From assembly GCA_017432405.1 (NCBI GenBank), contig JAFRJF010000197.1:1-6112 (forward strand): a stretch of DNA of 6,112 nucleotides. Direction: 5' to 3'. Shown one piece after another: positions 1 through 6,080 of the stretch. This stretch comes from Clostridia bacterium. Its GTDB lineage: Bacteria > Bacillota_A > Clostridia > Christensenellales > Aristaeellaceae. A program made the translations under genes and the position numbers. Under the pieces are notes generated by a model. That model ran no database searches. It was not told where the DNA came from and saw only the letters and a program-made list of their open reading frames with translations. The stretch's first letter is position 1. Every line of letters starts with the position of its first letter.

Positions 1-381
1 GCCAACTGGGTCGTGGGGCTTACCGACAACAAATATCTGTTCCTGCTGGTCATCAACGTGGTGTTCCTGTTCCTGGGCTGCGTGATGGACGTTTCCACGA
101 TCCAGTACGTGTTCGTGCCCATGGTGCTGCCCCTGGTGAAGATGTTCAATATCGACCTGGTGCACTTCGGCGTGGTCATCTGCCTGAACATGATGATCGG
201 CCTGTCCACCCCGCCCTTTGGCATGGTGCTGTTCATCGTCACCGGCATCGGCAAGACGGAGATGGCCAAGGTCATCAGGGAAATACTGCCCATGGTGGCC
301 ATCATGATCCTGCTGCTGTTCCTGTGCACCTACATTCCCCAGATCATCATGTTCATCCCCAACACGATGGGCGTGGGCTGA
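1..381 (+). CDS. TRAP transporter large permease (DctM type), C-terminal part
   Basis: This is the 3' end of a gene whose start lies before the window; 126 codons are visible, in frame from base 1 to TGA at 379-381. TRAP large permeases are inner-membrane proteins, usually about 425-440 residues with about 12 membrane segments, that import organic acids or acidic sugars using an ion gradient and a separate solute-binding protein. What is seen: a hydrophobic helix ending in GCVMD (visible residues about 11-34), a second stretch with VFVPMVLPLV, then NMMIGLSTPPFGMVLF. The GL-TPP-G motif is highly characteristic of the C-terminal half of this family. It is followed by a last hydrophobic segment (about residues 98-117) and a short tail. 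The C-terminus looks complete. The substrate cannot be read from this fragment. The binding protein and small membrane subunit, if present, would lie upstream, outside the window. Confidence 0.93.
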   Translation, partial: ANWVVGLTDNKYLFLLVINVVFLFLGCVMDVSTIQYVFVPMVLPLVKMFNIDLVHFGVVICLNMMIGLSTPPFGMVLFIVTGIGKTEMAKVIREILPMVAIMILLLFLCTYIPQIIMFIPNTMGVG

Positions 382-397
382 TCGGCTGTTCCCTCCT

Positions 398-431
398 GCG
401 GCGGAATCGAAGCGATTCCGCCGCTTTTGTT
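398..431 (+). terminator. Rho-independent terminator after the TRAP permease
   Basis: A perfect 12-bp GC-rich stem (arms 398-409 and 413-424, loop AAG at 410-412) is followed directly by TTTTGTT at 425-431. It lies 16 bases after the TGA of the permease. It should end the TRAP transcript and separates it from the operon starting near 498. Confidence 0.93.
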
Positions 432-461
432 GGCGGTGAGACATCAAATTCATAAAACCCC

Positions 462-491
462 GTGACAGAACCCTGCCCCTCATGCTATAAT
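462..491 (+). promoter_or_regulatory. Sigma-70/SigA-type promoter with extended -10
   Basis: The -10 box is a perfect TATAAT at 486-491, preceded by TG at 483-484 (TGCTATAAT, extended -10). The best -35 match is GTGACA at 462-467, five of six consensus bases, with an 18-nt spacer. Transcription would start around 497-499, leaving a leader of about 25 nt that contains only the ribosome binding site. It lies directly after the terminator and before the zinc-ribbon gene, so it should drive the three-gene plus-strand operon. No operator-like palindrome is obvious around it. Confidence 0.82.
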
Positions 492-522
492 ACCTGTACA
501 AAACCCCACGGAGGTCGATTCC

Positions 523-1011
523 ATGGCGATGAAAACCCTGGTCAAGAACTGTCCCTTCTGCAAGAAGGTCGTGGAGCAGCGGGCCTATGCCAGCTGGGGG
601 CGACAGCCTTCGGAGCAGGACAAGTGGCAATTCGGGTCGCCGCTGCGGCTGTGCCCCCACTGTGGCAAGCTATTCATCGACAGTGACCGGCAGGAGCTGG
701 CCATCACCGGCCCCCGCAGGCAGGACATGGCCGTCGTCGGCCCCGCCTCGCTGCGGTTGGCGCTGATGGGCGTCGTGCTGGGAGCGCTGCTGCTGGTGGG
801 CAAGCTGAATGTACTGGCGTACATCGCCTTTGGCGTGGCCCTGGCGACCCTCGTGGCGGACGCCGCCCTGTACCCCACCCGGCAAAAAAAGCTGGCGGCC
901 GAACGGGTGGCCTCCGAAAAGCGGTTGAGCGATCCCGGCTATGCCCGGGCGCTGAAAAAGGCCGGGTACGACATCCCCGAGCGTTATCTGAAAGAGGAGG
1001 AAGCAAAATGA
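523..1011 (+). CDS. Zinc-ribbon protein with two membrane segments (unknown function)
   Basis: This is a 162-residue protein. The start is supported by GGAGGT at 510-515, seven bases before the ATG. The N-terminus carries two CPxC pairs, CPFC (residues 10-13) and CPHC (44-47), spaced as in a treble-clef or zinc-ribbon fold that would bind one Zn(II). Between them lies a polar stretch with a YASWGRQPSEQDKWQFGSP block. Two hydrophobic segments follow (about 75-93 and 96-116) separated by a short turn, then a charged, probably helical tail with many Lys, Arg and Glu, and a GYDIPERYL ending. The likely form is a two-pass membrane protein with the zinc ribbon and tail on the same side, presumably cytoplasmic. 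It is the first gene of the operon and its TGA overlaps the ATG of the next gene by four bases, so the two are probably translationally coupled. No signal peptide is seen. No specific function can be assigned; a scaffold or sensor role would be a guess. Confidence 0.88.
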   Translation: MAMKTLVKNCPFCKKVVEQRAYASWGRQPSEQDKWQFGSPLRLCPHCGKLFIDSDRQELAITGPRRQDMAVVGPASLRLALMGVVLGALLLVGKLNVLAYIAFGVALATLVADAALYPTRQKKLAAERVASEKRLSDPGYARALKKAGYDIPERYLKEEEAK

Positions 1012-1448
1012 TATTTGACAGGCTGGAACGGCTGGAACAGTACAGGGGCCTGAACGTCAACCTGGACCGTCTGATCGACTACGCGCTGGCCCATGAATTC
1101 GAGTCCCTCGCCCCGGGAAAAAACGAGATCGACGGCGATAACTGTTGGATGAACAGCAACGTGGCCGAGCTTGCGTCGGCCAACGCCGTCTTTGAGCGAC
1201 ATATGGCCTATATCGACCTCCAGATTCCCATCGACGAGGGCGAGATCATCACCGTAAGGCCCGTGGAGGACCTGGACTGGCCCGAAACGGACGACGAGAC
1301 CCGGTTCACCGAGGGGCACGCGGGCACGCCCCTGGACCTGGTTCCCGGCACCTTCGCCATATTCTTCCCAGGCGACGCCCACAACTGCGGCATCTCAAAG
1401 GGCGGCCAGGCACGCGTGCGCAAGCTGGTGGGAAAGGCCCGAATTTGA
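1008..1448 (+). CDS. YhcH/YjgK/YiaL family protein (DUF386), probable sugar anomerase
   Basis: This 146-residue protein has the usual length for the family, which is about 150. Family members have a cupin-like beta-barrel fold and are cytoplasmic; E. coli YhcH (NanQ) acts as an N-acetylneuraminate anomerase, and YiaL and YjgK belong to other sugar pathways. Visible family marks are MIFD at the start, the block FERHMAYIDLQIPIDEGE (residues 62-79, with Glu63, His65 and Asp70) and FFPGDAHNCG (119-128, with His125), then a conserved Lys near the end (Lys139). These His and Glu residues fit the metal-binding/active site described for the family. AGGAGG at 995-1000 lies seven bases before the ATG, inside the end of the upstream gene, with which it shares an ATGA overlap. 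The substrate is not readable from sequence. An acidic sugar such as sialic acid is one possibility because of the TRAP permease next door, but no nan genes are in the window. Confidence 0.93.
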   Translation: MIFDRLERLEQYRGLNVNLDRLIDYALAHEFESLAPGKNEIDGDNCWMNSNVAELASANAVFERHMAYIDLQIPIDEGEIITVRPVEDLDWPETDDETRFTEGHAGTPLDLVPGTFAIFFPGDAHNCGISKGGQARVRKLVGKARI

Positions 1449-1475
1449 CAGGTGACAACCACAAATCCCTTTGAC

Positions 1476-1486
1476 GGAAGAGGTGG
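1476..1486 (+). promoter_or_regulatory. Ribosome binding site fixing the start at 1494
   Basis: GGAAGAGGTGG ends seven bases before ATG 1494; its AGGTGG part (1481-1486) matches AGGAGG with one mismatch. The in-frame GTG at 1452 is only four bases after the previous stop and has no comparable purine-rich site before it, so ATG 1494 is preferred. Confidence 0.72.
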
Positions 1487-1493
1487 TGTTTTT

Positions 1494-2279
1494 ATGGAAA
1501 CGCTCGTGAAGGACGGCGCCGGAAACGTGCTGGCCAGCGCGGCACACCCCGAGGAGGTACTGCTCTGCCTGGATCGCCGGTGGGCCGAGGGGGACCGGGT
1601 GGAGATCGCCGCCCCGCCCCATGCCCACCTGTGGCTGCGCATGGGCGCGGCGGTCCCCGAGGGCGAGGTCTACTGCCCTACCGGGCATATGACCTGGCGG
1701 GTTCCGTCGGGCGAGCACCGGCTGGCCTATGCGCCGATGGCCTTCGAAGCGCCGAGGAACATACTCTCCGCCCGGCTCTTGGCGGAGTCTGAGCTGCAGG
1801 TCCTGCGGGACATCGCCCGGAATCCCCTCGACCTGCGGGGGGATGCGGACTTCTATCCCCACTGCACGGCCAACGTGGAGACGCGGAACGAGTCGGTATT
1901 CGCCGCCCGAAACGTCATCGACGGGCTGCGGTACAACACCTATCACGGCGAGTGGCCTTTTGAAAGCTGGGGCATCGGCGCCCGGGAGGACGCCTGGTGC
2001 CGGCTGGACTTCGGCAGGGAGGTCGTCGTCGAGAGGATGGCGCTGACCCTGCGGGCGGATTTCCCCCACGACGCCTATTGGGTATCCGGCCACGTGGTGG
2101 ATTCGACGGGCAGGGACATCCCCTTTGACCTCACCAAGACCGCCGAACGCCAATGGATCGACCTCGGCGGCCAGCGGGTGCGCTGGCTCCAATTGGAGCG
2201 CATGGTCAAGAGCGACGACCCCTCCGCCTTCCCTTCGCTGAGGGCGTGGGAAGTGATCGGGAAGGACGGCAACTACTGA
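1494..2279 (+). CDS. Protein with C-terminal discoidin/F5-8C-like carbohydrate-binding domain
   Basis: From ATG 1494 this is 261 residues; an in-frame GTG at 1452 would add 14. Residues about 1-90 look like a small beta-rich domain that I do not recognise. A linker helix (about 91-110) leads to a C-terminal domain (about 118-257) resembling the galactose-binding/discoidin fold. It contains YPHCTANVETRNESVFAARNV (in part; 121-141), IDG (142-144), HGEWPFESWG (151-160), LDFGREVVVERM (171-182), the RADFPHDAYW block (187-196) and a closing PSLRAWEVIG (247-256). From memory, this motif set occurs in a family of intracellular proteins common in gut Firmicutes annotated as carbohydrate-binding; I could not check that by search. 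No signal peptide, membrane segment or glycoside hydrolase domain is seen, so it is probably cytoplasmic. It is the last gene of the operon, 45 bases after the YhcH gene, which suggests a role in sugar handling. Its final Asn-Tyr-stop lies inside a palindrome. The biochemical role is unknown. Confidence 0.85.
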   Translation: METLVKDGAGNVLASAAHPEEVLLCLDRRWAEGDRVEIAAPPHAHLWLRMGAAVPEGEVYCPTGHMTWRVPSGEHRLAYAPMAFEAPRNILSARLLAESELQVLRDIARNPLDLRGDADFYPHCTANVETRNESVFAARNVIDGLRYNTYHGEWPFESWGIGAREDAWCRLDFGREVVVERMALTLRADFPHDAYWVSGHVVDSTGRDIPFDLTKTAERQWIDLGGQRVRWLQLERMVKSDDPSAFPSLRAWEVIGKDGNY

Positions 2280-2307
2280 TTTGTCGCATTGCGACAAATC
2301 AGTAGTT
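2271..2307. repeat. Perfect inverted repeat spanning both convergent stop codons; possible bidirectional terminator
   Basis: The left arm AACTACTGATTTGTCGC (2271-2287) and its exact reverse complement (2291-2307) flank the 3-nt loop ATT. The left arm includes the Asn-Tyr-TGA ending of the plus-strand gene. The right arm, read on the minus strand, includes the identical Asn-Tyr-TGA ending of the ABC gene. RNA from either strand would form a 17-bp hairpin. There is no T-run after the stem on either strand, so it is not a classical intrinsic terminator, although its place between convergent operons 19 bases apart makes a termination or 3'-end stabilising role likely. Confidence 0.8.
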
Positions 2308-4101
2308 CTCCACCATATCAATATACTGGCGCGTGTACAATTCAAAGTAGTACCCGCGCTTTTTCATGAGTTCTTCATGGGTGCCGCGCTCGACGATTTT
2401 ACCGTCCACCACCGCCAGGATTACGTCGGCGTGGGTGATCGTGGAGAGGCGGTGGGCGATCACGAAGGACGTGCGGCCCTGGATCACCGTCTCTATGGCG
2501 GCCTGTATGGCCCGCTCGGTCATCGTGTCGATGGAGGACGTGGCCTCGTCCAACACCAGTATGCGGGGATCGGCCAGCAGCGCCCGGGCGAAGGACAGCA
2601 GCTGCTTTTCACCCACAGACAGCCTGCCGCCGCCCTCGCCCACATCCGCGTCCAGGCCGCCCGCCTTTTCCACGACCTCGCGGGCGGAGACCATCTCCAG
2701 CGCCGCCATGATCTGCTCATCGGTGGCGTCGGGCTTGCCATAGCGCAGGTTCTCCCGCACGGTGCCGGAGAACAGGTGGGGCGTCTGCAGCACATAGCCG
2801 ATGTTGGAGTGGAGCCACAGCTGGCTGCGTTCCCTGGCGTCCCTTCCGTCGATCAGCACCGCGCCCTCCGTGGGCTCGAAGAAGCGGCACACTAGGTTCA
2901 CCAGCGTGGATTTGCCCGCGCCGGTCTCCCCCACGATGGCCACGTTGGTGCCCCGGGGCACCTTCAGGTCGAAGTGCTCCAGCACCAGCTCGTCCCCGTC
3001 CGGATAGTGGAAGGACACGTCCCGGAATTCCACGTCGCCCAGCAGCGGCTCCCAGTTTTCCCGCCTGGGATGGAAGGTGTCGCCATACTTCGCGATCACC
3101 TCCGGGGCGTCCGACACGTCCGACTCGGTCTCCAGCAGCCGGGTCAGGCGCTCGATGTTCACCTGTATGGCGATCAGCCTGGATAGGGTGTCGACGATGG
3201 TCTGTATCGGCTCCATCATCGACAGTGCATAGGACATGAACACCGACAGCGTGCCGATCCTTATCGCCGATTCCCGGGTCAGCCGTCCGCCCTTCCAGAG
3301 CACCAGCGCCAGCGCCACCGAGGACATGAGCGTCACGGCGGACGTGAACAGGGCGCTGTAATGGGTGGCGCGTATGCCGGTCTTGCGCATGTTCTCGGTC
3401 TCGGCTTCGAAATCCCCGTCGATGCGCGCCTCCGCCACCAGCGTCTTGATGGCCCGCACGCCGGTGATGCCCTCGTTGAAGCTGCCGGTGATGCGGGAAT
3501 TGATCTCACGGATCTGGCGGTTCAGCGTCACCAGCTTTCCCTGGAACCAGGCGATCAGCGCCGCAGACACGGGGATCAGCGGCAGCAGCCACACCGCCAG
3601 CCGGGGGCTGGCCAGGAACATCATCAGCACGATGAACAGCAGGTAGGACAGGTTCCAGACGACGTCCATCATCCGCCAGGCCACCAGCTCGCCGATCTTG
3701 CCGCTGTCGCTGATCACCCGAGCGTGGATGTAGCCCACGGAATTCTGGTTGAAGTAGGAAAAGGACAGGGTCTGCAGGTGGTTGAAGGCGGCGTTGCGCA
3801 GGTCCCGGTCCACGCTCATCTCGATCTTGCCGCAGTAGGCTACGCTGTAGTAGTTCAGCACCACCTGCAAAAGCAGCACGCCGATGTACAGCGCGATGAA
3901 CCCGCCCAGGCCGTCCAGGCTTTCCCCGATGACGAAGCGGTCCAGCGCGTAGCGGTTGAACATGGGATAGGCCGCGTCGATCAGCGACACCAGGCAGCCC
4001 ACGGCGATCATCGCGACGATGCCCTTCCTGTAGGGCTTCAGATACGGAAGCAGCTTCGGCACGCCGAACCAGGGAAGGGTCTTGTTCCGGTTTTCGCTCA
4101 T
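2299..4101 (-). CDS. ABC exporter half-transporter with catalytic Glu and degenerate signature (BmrD/TM288-like)
   Basis: This is a 600-residue fused membrane plus ATPase protein, the usual size for a half-exporter. The membrane domain (about 1-320) has hydrophobic segments near 27-47, 66-86, 148-164, 168-186, 252-269 and 282-296. The nucleotide-binding domain (about 355-590) has an A-loop Tyr366, Walker A GETGAGKST (391-399), Q-loop Gln439, a signature reading LSVGE (494-498) instead of LSGGQ, Walker B ILVLDE (514-519) with catalytic Glu519, D-loop SSID (522-525) and switch His550. The Walker motifs are therefore competent while the signature is altered. This is the pattern of the partner that carries the active Walker site in heterodimeric exporters such as BmrCD or TM287/288. 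The start at 4101 is chosen for its ribosome binding site and its ATGA overlap with the upstream gene. The reading frame stays open upstream to 4632, but that stretch lies antiparallel to nothing and simply overlaps the upstream gene out of frame. The substrate (drug, peptide or lipid) cannot be told. Confidence 0.95.
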   Translation of the reverse strand: MSENRNKTLPWFGVPKLLPYLKPYRKGIVAMIAVGCLVSLIDAAYPMFNRYALDRFVIGESLDGLGGFIALYIGVLLLQVVLNYYSVAYCGKIEMSVDRDLRNAAFNHLQTLSFSYFNQNSVGYIHARVISDSGKIGELVAWRMMDVVWNLSYLLFIVLMMFLASPRLAVWLLPLIPVSAALIAWFQGKLVTLNRQIREINSRITGSFNEGITGVRAIKTLVAEARIDGDFEAETENMRKTGIRATHYSALFTSAVTLMSSVALALVLWKGGRLTRESAIRIGTLSVFMSYALSMMEPIQTIVDTLSRLIAIQVNIERLTRLLETESDVSDAPEVIAKYGDTFHPRRENWEPLLGDVEFRDVSFHYPDGDELVLEHFDLKVPRGTNVAIVGETGAGKSTLVNLVCRFFEPTEGAVLIDGRDARERSQLWLHSNIGYVLQTPHLFSGTVRENLRYGKPDATDEQIMAALEMVSAREVVEKAGGLDADVGEGGGRLSVGEKQLLSFARALLADPRILVLDEATSSIDTMTERAIQAAIETVIQGRTSFVIAHRLSTITHADVILAVVDGKIVERGTHEELMKKRGYYFELYTRQYIDMVENY

Positions 4102-5939
4102 GCCGTCGCCTCCCCTCCGAGGTCCAGCCCCTGGGTCTGCAGCTCGTAGACCCGGCGATAGATGCCGTCCTCCCGGATCAGCGCGTCGTGAGGGCCCTGC
4201 TGGACCACCTTGCCCTTGTCCAGCACGATGACCCGGTCCGCGCCCATCAGCGTGGTGACCCGGTGGGCGATCAGTATGACGGTGGCGCCGGCAGTGTGCT
4301 CGATCAGCGCCCGGCGAATCTTCTCGTCGGTCTGGGCGTCCACGGCGGACAGGGAGTCGTCGAAGATCATGATCGGCGTTTTGCGAATCAGCATCTGGGC
4401 AATGGCGGCCCGCTGCTTCTGGCCGCCGGACAGCGTCACGCCCCGCTCGCCCACGAAGGTGTCGTAGCCGTTCGAAAAGCGCTCGATGGCCTCGTCCAGC
4501 TGGGCGATGGCAGCGGCTTCGCGCACCTGAGCCCCGGTGGCGCCTTCCCGGGCCAGGCGGATGTTCTCCTCGATCGTCCGGGAGAACAGGAAGGGCTCCT
4601 GGAGCACCAGGCCCACGTTTTGACGGAGCCACTTGACCTGCATCTTCGAGATGTCCTTCCCGCCGACGGTGATGTGCCCGTTCTCCGGGGGCAGCGCGTA
4701 CAGCCGGTCCAGCAGCTGCACCAGCGTGGACTTCCCCGCGCCCGTGCCGCCCAGTATGCCCACGGTCTCGCCCTTGTGGATGGTAAAGCTGACGCCGTCC
4801 AGCACCTGGCGGTCCCCGTCGCCATAGCGGAAGGTCACGTTTTCAAAGCAGATGTCCCCGTCCACGGGCGGGGTCTGGGCGTCGGGCGCGTCCTGCTCCC
4901 GTTCAGCGTTCATGATCATGCGTATGCGGTCGATGGCGATGCCCGCCTTGCTCATGTCGGCGATCACCCGGCCCAGCTCCCGCACCGGCCAGGTCAGCAT
5001 GGCGTTGTAGCTGACGAAGGCCACGTAATTGCCCGCAGAGAGGCTGCCCCGCACGCATAGCACCGCGCCCAGGGCCACCACCGTCAATATCTGCAGCCCG
5101 GAGACCAGGTCGCTGGTGCACCAGAACAGGGTGAGTATCTTCATCAGCCGCACCCACATGTCGGTGTAGCGCTGGTTCTGGGTCTCAAAGCGCTGGCGCT
5201 CGTGCTGCTCCCGGCCAAAGGCCCGCACCACCCGCACGCCGGTCAGGTTTTCCTGGGCGATGGCGGAGAGCTTACCCTCCTGGATGTCCGCCTCGTAAAA
5301 CGCGCTGCCGATGCGCCGGTGGAAGATGAAGGAATAGCCCACGATGACGGGAATGAAGGCAAAGGCCGCCAGCGTCAGAGTCCCGTGGATCAGGCGCATA
5401 TAATACAGCGCCATCACCAGCATCACAGAGATGCGCAGCAGGCTGGTCAGCCGCTCCGCCACGAAGGCCTTCACCGTCTCCACGTCCGAAGTGCAGCGCT
5501 GGATGATGTCTCCGGTCTGCTGAGCGCCGTACCAGGCGCAGGGCAGGTGCAGGATCTGCTCGAACAGCCGGTCCCGCATGTTCTTTAACAGGGTTTCCGC
5601 GCCTTTGGCGTTGAACAGCCGGAACAGGTACCGCGCCAGCGCGCCGCAGAGCGCCACGGCCACCACGATGCCCGCCACGACGCCCAGCCGACTTGTCACG
5701 AAGGCCGCGCCGCCCAGCCGCTCCAGCAACCGGCCTGTCAACGCGCCGGAGGCCCCTGGGGCCACGCCGATCAGCGCGTCCACGGTATAGCCGATGATCT
5801 TCGGGTTGACGAAGTCGATCATCGCCACCGCAAAGGTCATGACCGCGCTCAGCACGAACCAGCGCGCGCTACCCTTCAGGAAAGCGACCAGCATGCGCCA
5901 GCGGGTCGGATACCGCTCGGCGGGATTTTGGTTTTGCAT
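4098..5939 (-). CDS. ABC exporter half-transporter with degenerate Walker B (BmrC/TM287-like)
   Basis: This 613-residue protein is the first gene of the minus-strand operon. AGGGAG at 5953-5948 lies eight bases before the ATG. The membrane domain (about 1-335) has hydrophobic segments near 27-45, 84-105, 166-182, 186-204, 276-296 and 303-317, plus the EAD-x(5)-KLSAIAQENLTGVRVVRAF region (in part; 216-241) typical of exporter coupling helices. The ATPase domain (about 362-598) has A-loop Tyr372, Walker A GGTGAGKST (397-405), Q-loop Gln447, VGERG (496-500), a perfect LSGGQ signature (503-507), Walker B IMIFDD (523-528), D-loop SAVD (531-534) and switch His559. Asp528 takes the place of the catalytic Glu. 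In the family this Asp marks the degenerate ATP site of heterodimeric exporters, completed by the altered signature of the partner encoded next. It should pair with the 2299-4101 product in the cytoplasmic membrane to export an unknown substrate. Confidence 0.95.
   Translation of the reverse strand: MQNQNPAERYPTRWRMLVAFLKGSARWFVLSAVMTFAVAMIDFVNPKIIGYTVDALIGVAPGASGALTGRLLERLGGAAFVTSRLGVVAGIVVAVALCGALARYLFRLFNAKGAETLLKNMRDRLFEQILHLPCAWYGAQQTGDIIQRCTSDVETVKAFVAERLTSLLRISVMLVMALYYMRLIHGTLTLAAFAFIPVIVGYSFIFHRRIGSAFYEADIQEGKLSAIAQENLTGVRVVRAFGREQHERQRFETQNQRYTDMWVRLMKILTLFWCTSDLVSGLQILTVVALGAVLCVRGSLSAGNYVAFVSYNAMLTWPVRELGRVIADMSKAGIAIDRIRMIMNAEREQDAPDAQTPPVDGDICFENVTFRYGDGDRQVLDGVSFTIHKGETVGILGGTGAGKSTLVQLLDRLYALPPENGHITVGGKDISKMQVKWLRQNVGLVLQEPFLFSRTIEENIRLAREGATGAQVREAAAIAQLDEAIERFSNGYDTFVGERGVTLSGGQKQRAAIAQMLIRKTPIMIFDDSLSAVDAQTDEKIRRALIEHTAGATVILIAHRVTTLMGADRVIVLDKGKVVQQGPHDALIREDGIYRRVYELQTQGLDLGGEATA
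4109..4118 (-). promoter_or_regulatory. Ribosome binding site fixing the start of the downstream ABC gene
   Basis: Read on the minus strand this is GGAGGGGAGG, ending seven bases before the ATG at 4101-4099. It lies within the last codons of the upstream ABC gene. It supports the 600-residue start with coupled translation rather than the much longer open frame that begins at 4632. Confidence 0.82.
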
Positions 5940-5970
5940 AAGTATTGCTCCCTATGGTTTCTCTTGTTTG

Positions 5971-5976
5971 ATTGTA
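5971..5976 (-). promoter_or_regulatory. Possible -10 box for the ABC operon
   Basis: On the minus strand this reads TACAAT, five of six matches to TATAAT, 31 bases before the ATG at 5939. No good -35 hexamer sits 16-18 bases upstream, which would fit a weak or activator-assisted promoter, or a wrong call. The region is clearly AT-rich compared with the genes. Confidence 0.4.
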
Positions 5977-5980
5977 ACTG

Positions 5981-6009
5981 TTCAGTCCGCCCACAAATTA
6001 ACGTAAAAT
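5981..6009 (+). promoter_or_regulatory. Possible promoter of the divergent gene at 6081
   Basis: TAAAAT at 6004-6009 matches five of six bases of a -10 box, with a weak TTCAGT (5981-5986) 17 bases upstream. The -10 box and expected start site fall within the inverted repeat at 6002-6026, so a protein bound there would block this promoter. The call is tentative because the -35 match is poor. Confidence 0.33.
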
Positions 6010-6026
6010 TCCAAAAGGAATTTACG
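6002..6026. promoter_or_regulatory. Inverted repeat, candidate operator between divergent genes
   Basis: The core AAATTCC (6006-6012), AAAA (6013-6016), GGAATTT (6017-6023) is a perfect 7-bp inverted repeat. Allowing one extra A in the left arm extends the symmetry out to CGT (6002-6004) and ACG (6024-6026). It is in an AT-rich intergenic stretch between the ABC operon and the plus-strand gene at 6081, where an autoregulated local repressor would bind. As RNA it could also form a hairpin, but it has no terminator tail. The protein that binds is not known. Confidence 0.5.
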
Positions 6027-6080
6027 AAGTCATGTCGAATAATAAACCATAGCGCGAGAAGGTATGGGGAGGTGTTCGGC

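Larger units (their letters stand above)
5952..6052. repeat. Nine-base inverted repeat bracketing the divergent intergenic region
   Basis: CTATGGTTT (5952-5960) recurs as its exact reverse complement AAACCATAG (6044-6052). One copy sits just before the ribosome binding site of the ABC operon and the other about 30 bases before the start of the divergent gene, so each leader carries the same AAACCATAG or its equivalent when read in its own direction of transcription or its complement. It may be chance or a paired regulatory site. Confidence 0.35.

Noticed and set aside
432..522. Riboswitch or attenuator in the leader of the zinc-ribbon operon
   Set aside because: The expected transcript start near 498 leaves only about 25 bases before the ATG, too short for a structured regulatory RNA.
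1445..1475. Perfect TTGACA at 1445-1450 as a promoter for the discoidin-like gene
   Set aside because: No -10-like hexamer occurs 16-18 bases downstream (the bases there are about CCTTTG), so it is more likely a chance match at the YhcH stop codon.
1395..2345. Minus-strand open frame of 316 codons opposite the YhcH and discoidin-like genes
   Set aside because: Its translation is Pro/Gly/Arg/Val-rich without motifs, it crosses the end of a real operon and the palindrome, and the sense-strand genes have clear family features.
2281..2895. Plus-strand open frame of 204 codons starting in the palindrome
   Set aside because: It is antisense to the ABC ATPase domain, with no ribosome binding site and an unlikely composition.
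3361..4149. Plus-strand open frame (262 codons) opposite the downstream ABC gene
   Set aside because: It is a shadow of the membrane domain coding frame; it has low-complexity His/Gln composition and no convincing ribosome binding site.
4102..4632. Upstream extension of the downstream ABC gene giving a 777-residue frame
   Set aside because: The extra 177 residues are Arg/Pro/Gly-rich, show no ABC homology, and overlap the ATPase domain of the upstream gene out of frame. The ATG at 4101 has a good ribosome binding site and an ATGA overlap.
4188..5060. Long plus-strand open frame (290 codons) opposite the upstream ABC gene
   Set aside because: It is antisense to a clear ATPase/membrane domain, its translation is rich in His, Gln, Gly and Val without recognisable motifs, and it is explained by GC-rich codon bias.
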